Below, in pieces: positions 52,376 through 60,579 of a stretch of 64,000 bases of DNA. The first letter of the stretch is position 1; the number at the start of each line of letters is the position of its first letter. This DNA comes from Mycobacterium conspicuum (GTDB taxonomy: Bacteria; Actinomycetota; Actinomycetes; Mycobacteriales; Mycobacteriaceae): contig NZ_AP022613.1 in NCBI RefSeq assembly GCF_010730195.1, positions 2,666,001 through 2,730,000 on the forward strand, given 5' to 3'. The translations under genes were made by a program, and so were the position numbers. The notes beneath the pieces were generated by a model that was not told where the DNA came from, made no database searches, and saw only the letters and a list, made by a program, of their open reading frames with translations.

Positions 52376-55012
52376 GTGAGCACATCCGCCCCACCTGTGC
52401 TGACGGTGCGGTATGACGCATCGCAGCGCACGTTCGCCGCAGGCAACGACGTCGTGATCGGGCGTGACCTACGTGCCGACGTTCGCGTCGGGCATCCGCT
52501 CATCTCTCGCGCGCACCTGATCGTGCGATTCGACCAGGGCCGATGGGTGGCGATCGACAACGGCAGCCTGAACGGGATGTACGTCAACAACCGGCGCGTG
52601 CCCTACGTCGACATCCAGGACGGCCAACGGATCAACATCGGCAACCCTGACGGTCCCGCGTTGACGTTTGAGGTCGGTCGCCACCAGGGCTCGGCGGGAC
52701 GTCCGCCGCTGACCTCGTCGATACCGTTGGCCACCGCGACGGGTGCGCACCCCGCGCCGCCGCACGTGGATCGGCCCGGACAGCCCCAGCAGGCGATGCC
52801 GACGACGCGGATGCCGCCTGCCTTCCCGCCCAGCGGCCCGCAGGCCGCCCACCCGCCCAGCGGGCCGCAGGCTGCCCATCCGCCCAGCGGGCCGCAGGCG
52901 GCCCACCCGCCGAGCGGACCGCAGGCGGGATACCCGCAAAGCCCCTCGCAGCCCGTCGGGCTTCCGCCGCAAGCCCCACAGATTTACCGCAGGCCGCCAG
53001 CCGAGGCAGCGGCGGGCGGACGCCAAGGCGGCGATCTCGCGACGTCGATGATGAAGATCCTGCGGCCGGGCCGCGCGCCGGGCTCCGAGACACCCGGGGC
53101 CATCAAGGTCGGCCGCGCCAACGACAACGACATCGTCATTCCCGACGTGCTGGCCGGCCGCCACCACGCCAGCCTGGTGCCCACTCCCAACGGCACCGAG
53201 ATCGTCGACAACCGCAGCATCAACGGCACCTTCGTCAACGGCACCCGCGTCGAGCACGCGTTGCTGCGCGACGGCGACGTCGTCACGATCGGCAACGTCG
53301 ACCTCGTCTTCTCTGGTGGCACGTTGGTACGGCGTCAGGAGACCGCGGCGGCGACGGGCACGGGCGGGCTCGACGTGCGCGGGGTGGCGTGGACGATCGA
53401 CAACCGGAAGCTGCTCGACGACATCTCCCTGATCGCGCGGCCGGGGATGCTGACGGCGGTCATCGGTCCCTCGGGTGCGGGCAAGTCGACCTTCGCCCGG
53501 CTGGTGGCCGGGTACACCCAGCCGAGCGCCGGCACGGTGGTATTCGAGGGGCACAACATCCACGCCGAATACGCCTCGCTGCGCAGCAGGATCGGCATGG
53601 TGCCGCAGGACGACGTGGTGCACGGTCAGCTGACCGTGAAACAGGCGCTGATGTACGCGGCGGAACTGCGGTTGCCGCCGGACACCACCAAGACCGACCG
53701 TGAAGAAGTCGTTGCCCGGGTACTCGAAGAGCTCGAGATGACCCAGCACCTGGAGAAGCGGGTCGACAAGCTCTCCGGCGGTCAACGCAAGCGTGCGTCG
53801 GTGGCGCTCGAGCTGCTGACCGGTCCGTCGCTGCTCATCCTCGACGAGCCGACATCCGGTCTCGACCCCGCGCTGGACCGGCAGGTTATGACCATGCTGC
53901 GACAGCTGGCCGACGCCGGGCGCGTGGTTCTTGTGGTCACCCACTCGCTGACCTATTTGGACGTGTGCGATCAGGTGCTGCTGCTGGCGCCCGGGGGCAA
54001 GACCGCCTTTTGCGGGCCGCCAAGCCAGATCGGCCCCGCGATGGGAACGACGAACTGGGCCGACATCTTCAGCTCGGTGGCCGACGACCCGGACGCGGCG
54101 AAGGCCCGGTACCTGGCGCGCACGGGGCCCCAGCCGCCACCACCACCGGTGGAAGAACCCGCCGAGCTCGGCGAGCCGACGCATACCAGCCTGTTACGGC
54201 AGTTCTCCACCATCGCCAGGCGTCAGGTCCGGCTGATCGTTTCCGACCGGGGCTATTTCATCTTCCTGGCGCTGCTGCCGTTCATCATGGGGTCGTTGTC
54301 GATGTCGGTGCCCGGCAACGTCGGGTTCGGCATGCCCGACCCGTTGGGCGACGCGCCCACCGAGCCGGCGCAGATCCTGGTGTTGCTTAACGTCGGTGCG
54401 GTCTTCATGGGGACCGCACTGACCATCCGAGATCTCATCGGCGAACGCGCCATCTTCTTGCGCGAACAGGCGGTCGGCCTGTCCACCAGCGCGTACCTGC
54501 TGGCAAAGGTCTGCGTCTACACCGTGTTCGCCATCGTCCAGTCGGCGATCGTGACCGTCATCGCGATCCTCGGTAAGGGCGGGCCGACCCGGGGGGCGGT
54601 CGCGCTGGGCCAACCCGAATTCGAGCTGTTCGTTGACATCGCTGCCACCACCGTCGCCTCGGCGATGCTGGGGTTGTTGTTGTCGTCCCTCGCCCGGTCC
54701 AACGAACAGATCATGCCGCTGCTCGTGGTGGCGGTCATGTCGCAGCTGGTGTTCTCCGGCGGCATGATTCCCGTGACGGCGCGTATCGGCCTGGACCAAA
54801 TGTCTTGGGCCACACCGGCGAGATGGGGCTTCGCGTCGTCGGCCTCCACCGTCGATCTGCTCAGTCTGCAGGACAAGGTCAAGCAGACGCCGCACGATTC
54901 GCACTGGCAGCACAGCGCCGGCGCGTGGTGGTTCGACATGGCGATGCTGGCCGTCATCAGCGTGTGCTACCTCGCCTTCGTGCGCTGGAAGATCCGCCTC
55001 AAAGCCGGTTGA
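52376..55012 (+). CDS. FHA-domain ABC transporter (Rv1747-type)
   Basis: An 878-aa membrane protein close in length and layout to Rv1747 (865 aa). FHA-1 lies at about residues 25-95 (IGRD, SRAH, NGMYVNN). A Pro-rich linker has four 9-residue repeats (152-187). FHA-2 is at about 235-320 (GRANDND, GRHHASL, NGTFVNGT), the ATPase at about 340-560 (GPSGAGKST, LSGGQRKRAS, LLILDEPTSGLD), then six or so membrane helices of ABC-2 type. In M. tuberculosis, Rv1747 is phosphorylated by PknF, encoded next door, and the FHA domains bind phosphothreonine. Here no kinase is adjacent. GTG 52376 is the likely start. Confidence 0.93.
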   Translation: MSTSAPPVLTVRYDASQRTFAAGNDVVIGRDLRADVRVGHPLISRAHLIVRFDQGRWVAIDNGSLNGMYVNNRRVPYVDIQDGQRINIGNPDGPALTFEVGRHQGSAGRPPLTSSIPLATATGAHPAPPHVDRPGQPQQAMPTTRMPPAFPPSGPQAAHPPSGPQAAHPPSGPQAAHPPSGPQAGYPQSPSQPVGLPPQAPQIYRRPPAEAAAGGRQGGDLATSMMKILRPGRAPGSETPGAIKVGRANDNDIVIPDVLAGRHHASLVPTPNGTEIVDNRSINGTFVNGTRVEHALLRDGDVVTIGNVDLVFSGGTLVRRQETAAATGTGGLDVRGVAWTIDNRKLLDDISLIARPGMLTAVIGPSGAGKSTFARLVAGYTQPSAGTVVFEGHNIHAEYASLRSRIGMVPQDDVVHGQLTVKQALMYAAELRLPPDTTKTDREEVVARVLEELEMTQHLEKRVDKLSGGQRKRASVALELLTGPSLLILDEPTSGLDPALDRQVMTMLRQLADAGRVVLVVTHSLTYLDVCDQVLLLAPGGKTAFCGPPSQIGPAMGTTNWADIFSSVADDPDAAKARYLARTGPQPPPPPVEEPAELGEPTHTSLLRQFSTIARRQVRLIVSDRGYFIFLALLPFIMGSLSMSVPGNVGFGMPDPLGDAPTEPAQILVLLNVGAVFMGTALTIRDLIGERAIFLREQAVGLSTSAYLLAKVCVYTVFAIVQSAIVTVIAILGKGGPTRGAVALGQPEFELFVDIAATTVASAMLGLLLSSLARSNEQIMPLLVVAVMSQLVFSGGMIPVTARIGLDQMSWATPARWGFASSASTVDLLSLQDKVKQTPHDSHWQHSAGAWWFDMAMLAVISVCYLAFVRWKIRLKAG
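52829..52936 (+). repeat. 27-base coding tandem repeat, four copies
   Basis: Four consecutive in-frame units encode PSGPQAAHP three times and then PSGPQAGYP, in the linker between the two FHA domains. Copies differ mainly at silent positions. Unit number may vary between strains. Confidence 0.8.
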
Positions 55013-55036
55013 CCACGTCGCGCTAACCGCGACCGT

Positions 55037-55070
55037 GCGTGGCTGTGCGGCGACACGCCGCCATCCACGC
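55037..55070. terminator. bidirectional hairpin between convergent genes
   Basis: GCGTGG and GCGGCG in the left arm (55037-55052) pair with CGCCGC and CCACGC in the right arm (55056-55070) around a three-base loop with a small internal mismatch. It lies between the FHA-ABC stop and the SDR stop. Confidence 0.55.
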
Positions 55071-55101
55071 GCGACTATGCACGCGGGCGGCTCCGTAGCC
55101 G

Positions 55102-56094
55102 TCAACCGCCGCTCTGGGCGGCGAAGAGCGGCTTGAGCCGCGGGGCGAAGGACTGCAAACCCCACACCAGCGCCTCGCCGTCCAGTTCGTTCGTAACGGT
55201 GCCATCGCCGCGGATCTCGCCGAAGTGGGCGACCACATCATCGACGGTGGGCTCGACGCCCAAAAGTGACCCCTTGGTGTGGCTCAGCGCGAAGCGGGTG
55301 AAGTAGCCACCCGTGGCGGAATAGACCTCGGCGGTCACCGGGCAACTGCGGTGCAACAGGGCCAGCGCGAGCGGGGTGACGCGGCTGGCCGTGTACAGGC
55401 CCAGCAACTCGGCGCCTTCCAGCGAGGCCTGCAACTCGGGCGGTCGGCCGGTCAGCGTCGCGTCGTGCTCGGGGTCCATCACCGCATACAGTCGGCTATC
55501 GAAGGCCGCCGGGGCGATCGCGTTTGCCTTGATCCCGAACCGCATGCCCTCCCATGCGATCGAACGGGTGAAGCCGATGACGCCCATCTTGGTTGCCGCG
55601 TACACCGATTGTCCGAAGGCGCCGCACAATCCCGACGCCGACGTGACGGTCAGAATGCGTCCGCCGCCGCGGTCCTTCATCGCCCGGTAGACGGCCTGCA
55701 CGGTCCGAAAGGCGCCGCGCAGGTTGACGTGCATGATGTCGTCGTAGTCGGCCTCGCTGACATTCTCGAAATGGTCGGCGCGCAGAATCGCGGCATTGTG
55801 GACCACCCCGTCCACCCGGCCCCAGGTGTCCAGCGCCAGTTCGACGAGCTGTCGCGGACCGTCCGCGGAGGCGATGTCCTCCGTGCTGGCGATGGCTTGT
55901 CCACCTGCGGAACGTATTTCGTCGACCACTGCCGATGCCATCGCCGGGTCGGAGCCGCCGCCGCGCGGACTACCGCCGAGGTCGTTGACCACCACGCGCG
56001 CGCCGCGCCGGCCGAGTTCGGCTGCTTGGGAACGGCCGAGACCGCCCGCCCCGCCGGTGACGATGATGACGTCGCCATCGAATTCGACTGTCAT
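55102..56094 (-). CDS. SDR-family oxidoreductase, HSD17B4-like
   Basis: A 330-aa SDR, longer than classical members. It has TGGAGGLG, VVNDLGG, HNAAI, TVTSASG and catalytic YAATK. The N-terminal VNDLGGSPRGGGSDP is typical of the dehydrogenase module of multifunctional peroxisomal-type enzymes (HSD17B4), which oxidise 3-hydroxyacyl-CoA. The extra C-terminal 90 residues are unassigned. It is last in a leftward operon behind a second SDR, 14 bases apart. A beta-oxidation-like step on a ring or side-chain CoA ester is plausible (inference). Confidence 0.87.
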   Translation of the reverse strand: MTVEFDGDVIIVTGGAGGLGRSQAAELGRRGARVVVNDLGGSPRGGGSDPAMASAVVDEIRSAGGQAIASTEDIASADGPRQLVELALDTWGRVDGVVHNAAILRADHFENVSEADYDDIMHVNLRGAFRTVQAVYRAMKDRGGGRILTVTSASGLCGAFGQSVYAATKMGVIGFTRSIAWEGMRFGIKANAIAPAAFDSRLYAVMDPEHDATLTGRPPELQASLEGAELLGLYTASRVTPLALALLHRSCPVTAEVYSATGGYFTRFALSHTKGSLLGVEPTVDDVVAHFGEIRGDGTVTNELDGEALVWGLQSFAPRLKPLFAAQSGG

Positions 56095-56108
56095 GCAATG
56101 CTCCTTGC

Positions 56109-56909
56109 TTACAGGTCGGGATAGTCGGCGGGGAACAGGCCGGGGGGAGCGGCGCCGTCGACCTCAAGTAGCTTGCCGGTCACCCATGATGACGCCGGTG
56201 ACGCGAAGAACGTCACCGCGGCCGCGATGTCGGCGGGTGTTCCGTTACGCCGCATCGGCGTTTTGGCGTGCATCGACTCGCGCACCTGCGGTGCCATCTC
56301 GAGGAAGCCACGCAACGCATCGGTTTCCGTGGCGCCGGGAAACACCGCGTTCACCCGGACCCGGGGCGAGAGCTCAATCGCCAACAGCCGGGTCAGCTGC
56401 GCCAGGGCCGACTTGCTCAGGCTGTAGGAGATGAAGCCGCGCTCGGCCATCAAGCCCGCCATTGAGCCGATGTTCACGATCGACCCGCCGCCCCGTTGCA
56501 GCATCTGCGGCATGGCGAGCCGGGTCAACTCGAATGGCGTCGACACGTTGAAGTGGAATGCGTATTCCAGGCTCGCGACCGTCGTCGTCTGGATCGTGCC
56601 GAGCTGGTCGGTGCCACCGGCGTTGTTGACCAGGATGTCCAACCCGCCAAGCGCACTTACCGTTTCGTCGACCAGATGCGGCAGCCCGGCGTGGTCGGTG
56701 ACGTCGCCGGGTATCGCGACGGCCTGGCGGCCCAGCTCGCGCACCTGCTTGGCGACCGCTTCGATGTCTTCCTTGGTGCGCGCCGTCATGGCGACGTCGG
56801 CACCCGCCTCGGCGAGCGCGACGGCGATTCCCGCGCCAATTCCCTTACCCGCTCCGGTGACCAACGCCACTTTTCCGTCCAACCGGTAGTGGTCGAGGAT
56901 TCCCGCCAT
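56109..56909 (-). CDS. SDR-family oxidoreductase
   Basis: A 266-aa classical SDR: TGAGKGIG cofactor motif, NNAGG, catalytic Ser in NIGSMAG and YSLSK at the Tyr-x3-Lys site, with a C-terminal VTGKLLEVDGAAPPG. ATG 56909 shares its A with the TGA of the upstream amidohydrolase (TGATG), so the two genes are translationally coupled. Arg after beta-2 (MTARTKED) hints at NADP(H). The substrate is unknown; the operon suggests a catabolic alcohol/ketone step. Confidence 0.9.
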   Translation of the reverse strand: MAGILDHYRLDGKVALVTGAGKGIGAGIAVALAEAGADVAMTARTKEDIEAVAKQVRELGRQAVAIPGDVTDHAGLPHLVDETVSALGGLDILVNNAGGTDQLGTIQTTTVASLEYAFHFNVSTPFELTRLAMPQMLQRGGGSIVNIGSMAGLMAERGFISYSLSKSALAQLTRLLAIELSPRVRVNAVFPGATETDALRGFLEMAPQVRESMHAKTPMRRNGTPADIAAAVTFFASPASSWVTGKLLEVDGAAPPGLFPADYPDL

Positions 56910-58036
56910 CAGACGGTGATTCCGAAGACCTCGGCGGCATTGCCGCGGCAGATCTGGTCGACTTCGTTGGCGGGCACGCCGTCGAATTGCTTTTCGATCC
57001 ACTCCGCGGAGAACGGGAACGACCCCTCGTGGTGCGGATAGTCGTTGCCCCACATCAAGCAGTCCAGGCCCGTGAGGTCGCGGTTGCGGATGGCCAGCGG
57101 GTCCCACATGAACGTCGCGTGCGTTTGGCGCTTGAGGTAATAGCTCGGGTGCACGTCGATCTTGGCCGGGCCCATCAGGTCGTCGATGCCGAGTTGGTGC
57201 AGCCGGCTCTGGCTGAAGTGGTGGTCGTAGAACTGCATGGCGAAGGCCAACCAACCGGCATAGCCCTCCGTACAGATCACGTGCAGGTTGGGGTAGCGCT
57301 CGAATACGCCGCTGTATGTCATCCAGCCCAGCGTCTCGCCCATGCCGCAGCTCTGCACGTACCAGCCGATGTCCTGCCGGCCGGGGTAGGCCATCAGGCC
57401 GGGTCCGACCAACGGTTGGCGTAGGCCGCCGACATGCATGGTGATGGGGACCCGCAGGCTATCCGCGGCCTCCCAAAGCGGTTCCCACTCTTCCATGTAG
57501 TAGGGGCGCTCGAAGATTCCGTCCGGCAGCAGTGCGGGCCGCAGGCCCAGGCCCGCGGCACGTTCCAGCTCGGCCACCGACGCGGCAACATCCTTGAACG
57601 GCAGGTGGATTCCGGGCGCGACGCGATGGAGGTAGGGGCCCCAGTGGTCGGCCAACCAGTCGTTGGCCACCTTGCAGTAGGCGATGTCGGCATCGGCGGG
57701 GATTCCGTTGGGCATGTCGGCGATTCGGCCGATCAGCACGGCGCCGTAGACACCGTCGCGCTCGAGGTCGGCGAGTTGCTCTGCGGCGTCCAGGCTCATG
57801 CGCGCCTCGCTGACGACGTTGCCCTCGGCGCCCGTCGCGTCGGCCTGGATGTCAGAGGTGCCTTCGCCACTCATCATCGCAAGTGACACGATGTGGCCGA
57901 GCTTGTACACGTCCTTGCCGTGCTCGTCCTGCTCGATCCGGGGGAAGTACTCGCGGTAATGCTCCGGCAGCTCGTTGACTATCGACAGTGGCGGAGTGAT
58001 GTGACAGTCGGCCGTGATGAGCTTTTCAGGCACCAT
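56909..58036 (-). CDS. amidohydrolase-family metal-dependent hydrolase/decarboxylase
   Basis: A 375-aa member of the amidohydrolase_2 group. It shows TADCHITPP at the N-terminus (one His rather than the usual HxH or DxHxxE form), His in PITMHVGG, a conserved HVICTEGYAG segment and GNDYPHHEGSFP with the metal-binding Asp. This group includes decarboxylases such as ACMSD and hydrolases of ring-cleavage products. It overlaps the NTF2-like gene by 11 bases upstream and the SDR by one base downstream, so all are one operon. Confidence 0.87.
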   Translation of the reverse strand: MVPEKLITADCHITPPLSIVNELPEHYREYFPRIEQDEHGKDVYKLGHIVSLAMMSGEGTSDIQADATGAEGNVVSEARMSLDAAEQLADLERDGVYGAVLIGRIADMPNGIPADADIAYCKVANDWLADHWGPYLHRVAPGIHLPFKDVAASVAELERAAGLGLRPALLPDGIFERPYYMEEWEPLWEAADSLRVPITMHVGGLRQPLVGPGLMAYPGRQDIGWYVQSCGMGETLGWMTYSGVFERYPNLHVICTEGYAGWLAFAMQFYDHHFSQSRLHQLGIDDLMGPAKIDVHPSYYLKRQTHATFMWDPLAIRNRDLTGLDCLMWGNDYPHHEGSFPFSAEWIEKQFDGVPANEVDQICRGNAAEVFGITV

Positions 58037-58439
58037 GGTGTTGCTCCTGCAGCTCGGAGAGTTCAGGGTTCACCGGGCCACCCGGCATCATCGGGAAGGA
58101 CCGCGAGTCCCAATAGTCGCGATTGTGGACGATGCGGCCATCGTCGTCCGTCTCGCCGACGGACGTTCCGCGACAGGCGAATTCAATGTCGAATGCCGTT
58201 CCCGACATAGTCCATTCCACCATGTATCGATTGCCGTTTTGCATGCCGCCATGGTGAGTGAACTTGCAGTTCGGCACGGCCATCAAGGTGATCTCGACCA
58301 TGTTCTTGACGCCGTCGTGTCCCTGGAACTCGATGTGGCCGGAGACGTCTTCCCATTTGACTTCGGGGGAGCAGATGGCCACCATCGGCTCGACCTCGTG
58401 CGTGTTGAACGCGTCGATGAATTGTTCGCTCCACGACAT
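58026..58439 (-). CDS. NTF2-like (SnoaL) protein
   Basis: A 137-aa SnoaL/KSI-like protein: FIDAFNTHEVEPMVAICSPEVKWEDVSGHIEFQG and the late strands YMVEWTMSGTAFD and RDYWDSRSF. It is the first gene of the leftward operon and overlaps the amidohydrolase start by 11 bases. ATG 58439 is chosen because GGAGA lies seven bases upstream; ATG 58451 is four codons longer with a poor site. Two perfect palindromes sit 29-73 bases upstream. It may be an isomerase or dehydratase for the pathway (inference). Confidence 0.82.
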   Translation of the reverse strand: MSWSEQFIDAFNTHEVEPMVAICSPEVKWEDVSGHIEFQGHDGVKNMVEITLMAVPNCKFTHHGGMQNGNRYMVEWTMSGTAFDIEFACRGTSVGETDDDGRIVHNRDYWDSRSFPMMPGGPVNPELSELQEQHHGA

Positions 58440-58467
58440 CGGAGTCTCCATTTCGCAACACCCGCAG

Positions 58468-58483
58468 CTAGACGATCGTCTAG
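58468..58483. promoter_or_regulatory. TetR-type operator, proximal copy
   Basis: CTAGACGATCGTCTAG, a perfect 16-base palindrome between the TetR gene stop (58599) and the operon start (58439). It probably controls the NTF2-like/amidohydrolase/SDR operon. Confidence 0.7.
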
Positions 58484-58496
58484 GCTTAATAGCACC

Positions 58497-58512
58497 CTAG
58501 ACGATCGTCTAG
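58497..58512. promoter_or_regulatory. TetR-type operator, distal copy
   Basis: A second identical CTAGACGATCGTCTAG, 29 bases centre to centre from the first. The paired sites suggest cooperative binding or occlusion of a promoter lying between them. Confidence 0.7.
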
Positions 58513-58598
58513 TGATGTCAATAGCGCGGACCGCGCGGCGTCGAAACCGGATGTGCAGAAGGCGAATTCAGGCGTAGTCACGCCGAGGCGCGTTTGGG

Positions 58599-59210
58599 TT
58601 ATCGGCCTGTTCGGCGCTTGGAGACCGCCGCCGGCAGGCCGACAAGCCGCCGCGCAGTCTCCAGCAGTTGGGCGCGCAGGGTGTCGTCGTCCAGGTCGCC
58701 AACTAGGGGATGGGAGACCGTACCGCCGATGACGCAGGTCAGGGCCGCGAGGCGGACCTGCGTATCAGGTCCGGGCTCGTCGCCGACGAGCATCCCGTAG
58801 AGCCGCTCGATGAAGTGCTGAAACGGTTTGTGCTCGGACAGCAACCGCACGACCACCGGATCGAACTGCAGGGTGTTCGCCCCGCGGCGGTGTTCCACGG
58901 CGTGATCGATCACGAGATTCAGCAGCAGTTCACGCGCCTCGGTGCGGCGGTCCAATGCTTCGGCGGCCTCAAGTGCGTCTTCAAGCGTGGCCAGCTCCAT
59001 TTCCGCCACGGCGATGATGAGCTCATCTTTGGTATTGAACTGGTGATAGATGGCGCCTTTGGTCACTCCCGTGGCGTCAGCGATCATCTGGTAGGACGTA
59101 GCCCCCACGCCATATTCGGCAAACAACTCCAGCGCGGCGCGCAACGTGCGCATCTGCGAAACCGTTCGAGGGGTGGAGCCAAGCCGCGTGGGCTGCGTGG
59201 AGGACGGCAT
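58599..59210 (-). CDS. TetR-family transcriptional regulator
   Basis: A 203-aa repressor. The N-terminal HTH reads LRAALELFAEYGVGATSYQMIADATGVTKGAIYHQFNTKDELI, typical TetR; the C-terminal ligand domain is alpha-helical. ATG 59210 is chosen over 59303 because GGACG-type spacing and the family start fit better, and an operator (59243-59258) then lies in its 5' region. Two matching operators precede the downstream catabolic operon, so it probably autoregulates and represses those genes until a pathway substrate or CoA ester is bound. Confidence 0.88.
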   Translation of the reverse strand: MPSSTQPTRLGSTPRTVSQMRTLRAALELFAEYGVGATSYQMIADATGVTKGAIYHQFNTKDELIIAVAEMELATLEDALEAAEALDRRTEARELLLNLVIDHAVEHRRGANTLQFDPVVVRLLSEHKPFQHFIERLYGMLVGDEPGPDTQVRLAALTCVIGGTVSHPLVGDLDDDTLRAQLLETARRLVGLPAAVSKRRTGR

Positions 59211-59242
59211 CGGACAAGGGTATCCCGCCAGGAATCGATCAG

Positions 59243-59258
59243 CTAGACGGTCGTCTAG
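59243..59258. promoter_or_regulatory. TetR-type operator upstream of the regulator
   Basis: CTAGACGGTCGTCTAG keeps both seven-base arms of the two downstream palindromes, with only the central pair changed. The arms extend one more base pair on each side pair (AG...CT). It lies 33 bases before the TetR ATG. Confidence 0.65.
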
Positions 59259-59388
59259 CTCGGCTACACGATGTTTGCGCGGCGCCAATGTGGGGCACGT
59301 CACAAGCAGGGTCTCGGGGCAAGTAATCCATCAAGCCAGTAGCGTAGCGCGGTTCAGTGAACAGGCGATCTAATTTCGCATGGGACAA

Positions 59389-59431
59389 AATCGCTTAAAT
59401 CAGTTTATACTAAGGAAGATTCAATCGCTTA
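59389..59431 (+). promoter_or_regulatory. promoter region of the reductase-desaturase operon
   Basis: AATCGCTTA occurs twice as a direct repeat (59389-59397 and 59423-59431), 34 bases apart, flanking a good -10 hexamer TATACT (59406-59411). The region is notably AT-rich for this genome. The repeats may bind a lipid-responsive regulator; which one is unknown. Confidence 0.45.
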
Positions 59432-59467
59432 CTTGATGCCGGTGAACGACTGTGTACCATAAAAATC

Positions 59468-60565
59468 ATGGCTGAGCGCGGCGCCCAACCCAACGTCCCA
59501 CGGGGTCGCCGTCTGTTCTTGCGCGCGGTGCGGCGGCTATTCAGCCCGCTGCAGCCCGACGATTACCTCGAGATGATCAACCCGCTCTGGACCACCAAGG
59601 AACTGCGCGGGAAGGTCGAACGGGTCGAGCAGCAGGGCTCGGAAGCTGCGAGCATCCTGATTCGGCCGGGGTACGAATGGCCGGGGCACAAGCCGGGGCA
59701 ATATGTCCGGCTCGGTGTGGTGATCGACGGCGTCTACCACTGGCGCGCGTACTCGCTGACCTCGGATCCGTCGCCGGAGGACGGCCTGATCAGCGTGACG
59801 CCCAAGAAGGTGGACAGCGGCATCGTGTCGCCCTATCTGGTGCAGAAGATCCAGCCGGGCGATCTGGTGCGGCTCGGCGAAATCGAGGGCGTGTTCACCC
59901 TACCTACGCCGCTGCCGTCGAAGCTGCTGTTCATCAGCGCCGGCAGCGGCATCACTCCGATCATGAGCATGCTGCGCAGCCTGGATCATCGCGGCGAACT
60001 GGACGACGCGGTCGTCATCCATTCCGCGCGCACCCGCGACCAGGTCATGTTTTTGCCCGTCCTGGAGGACCTGGATAACCGCAACGAGCGGATGCGGCTC
60101 GATCTGCGCCTGACGTCCGAGCGGGGCCGGCTGTCGCCGGGTGACCTCGACGAGGTCTGCCCGGACTGGCGCGAACGCGAGGCGTTCTGTTCGGGGCCAG
60201 AGGAAATGCTCGACGCGCTGATCGCACACTGGGAAGCCAACGGCGACCCGGATCGCCTGCACTTCGAGCGCTTCCAGCCGAAGATCGGCGGCGGGGCCGG
60301 CGCCGGCGAAGGCGGCGTGGTGAACTTCCTCGACAGCGAAAAGACGGTCGAATGCGACGGCGGCACATCGATATTGGAGGCCGGGGAAAAGGCTGGCCTC
60401 AATCTCGCGTATGGCTGCCGCATCGGAATCTGTCACACCTGCGTCGGCACGCTCAAATCGGGCAAGCTGCGTGATCTGCGCTCTGGTGACGTCATCGAAC
60501 CCACTGAACAAGACGTGCGGATCTGTATCCACACCGCCGAAGGTGATGTGGAGCTCGAACTGTAA
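59468..60565 (+). CDS. ferredoxin-reductase-type oxidoreductase (Rv3230c-like)
   Basis: A 365-aa NAD(P)H oxidoreductase. An FNR-type FAD domain (RAYSLTS) and nucleotide domain (SAGSGITPIMSML) are followed by a C-terminal plant-type [2Fe-2S] ferredoxin domain (CRIGICHTC ... CIHTAEGD). This is the architecture of Rv3230c, which passes electrons from NADPH to the membrane desaturase DesA3. The desaturase gene follows 14 bases later on the same strand, confirming the pairing. ATG 59468 lies about 57 bases after the candidate -10. Confidence 0.92.
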   Translation: MAERGAQPNVPRGRRLFLRAVRRLFSPLQPDDYLEMINPLWTTKELRGKVERVEQQGSEAASILIRPGYEWPGHKPGQYVRLGVVIDGVYHWRAYSLTSDPSPEDGLISVTPKKVDSGIVSPYLVQKIQPGDLVRLGEIEGVFTLPTPLPSKLLFISAGSGITPIMSMLRSLDHRGELDDAVVIHSARTRDQVMFLPVLEDLDNRNERMRLDLRLTSERGRLSPGDLDEVCPDWREREAFCSGPEEMLDALIAHWEANGDPDRLHFERFQPKIGGGAGAGEGGVVNFLDSEKTVECDGGTSILEAGEKAGLNLAYGCRIGICHTCVGTLKSGKLRDLRSGDVIEPTEQDVRICIHTAEGDVELEL

Positions 60566-60579
60566 CGAAAGGAGTCGCG

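Noticed and set aside
52829..52936. Possible CRISPR-like array
   Set aside because: Units are contiguous without spacers and are in frame in the FHA linker, so they are a coding tandem repeat.
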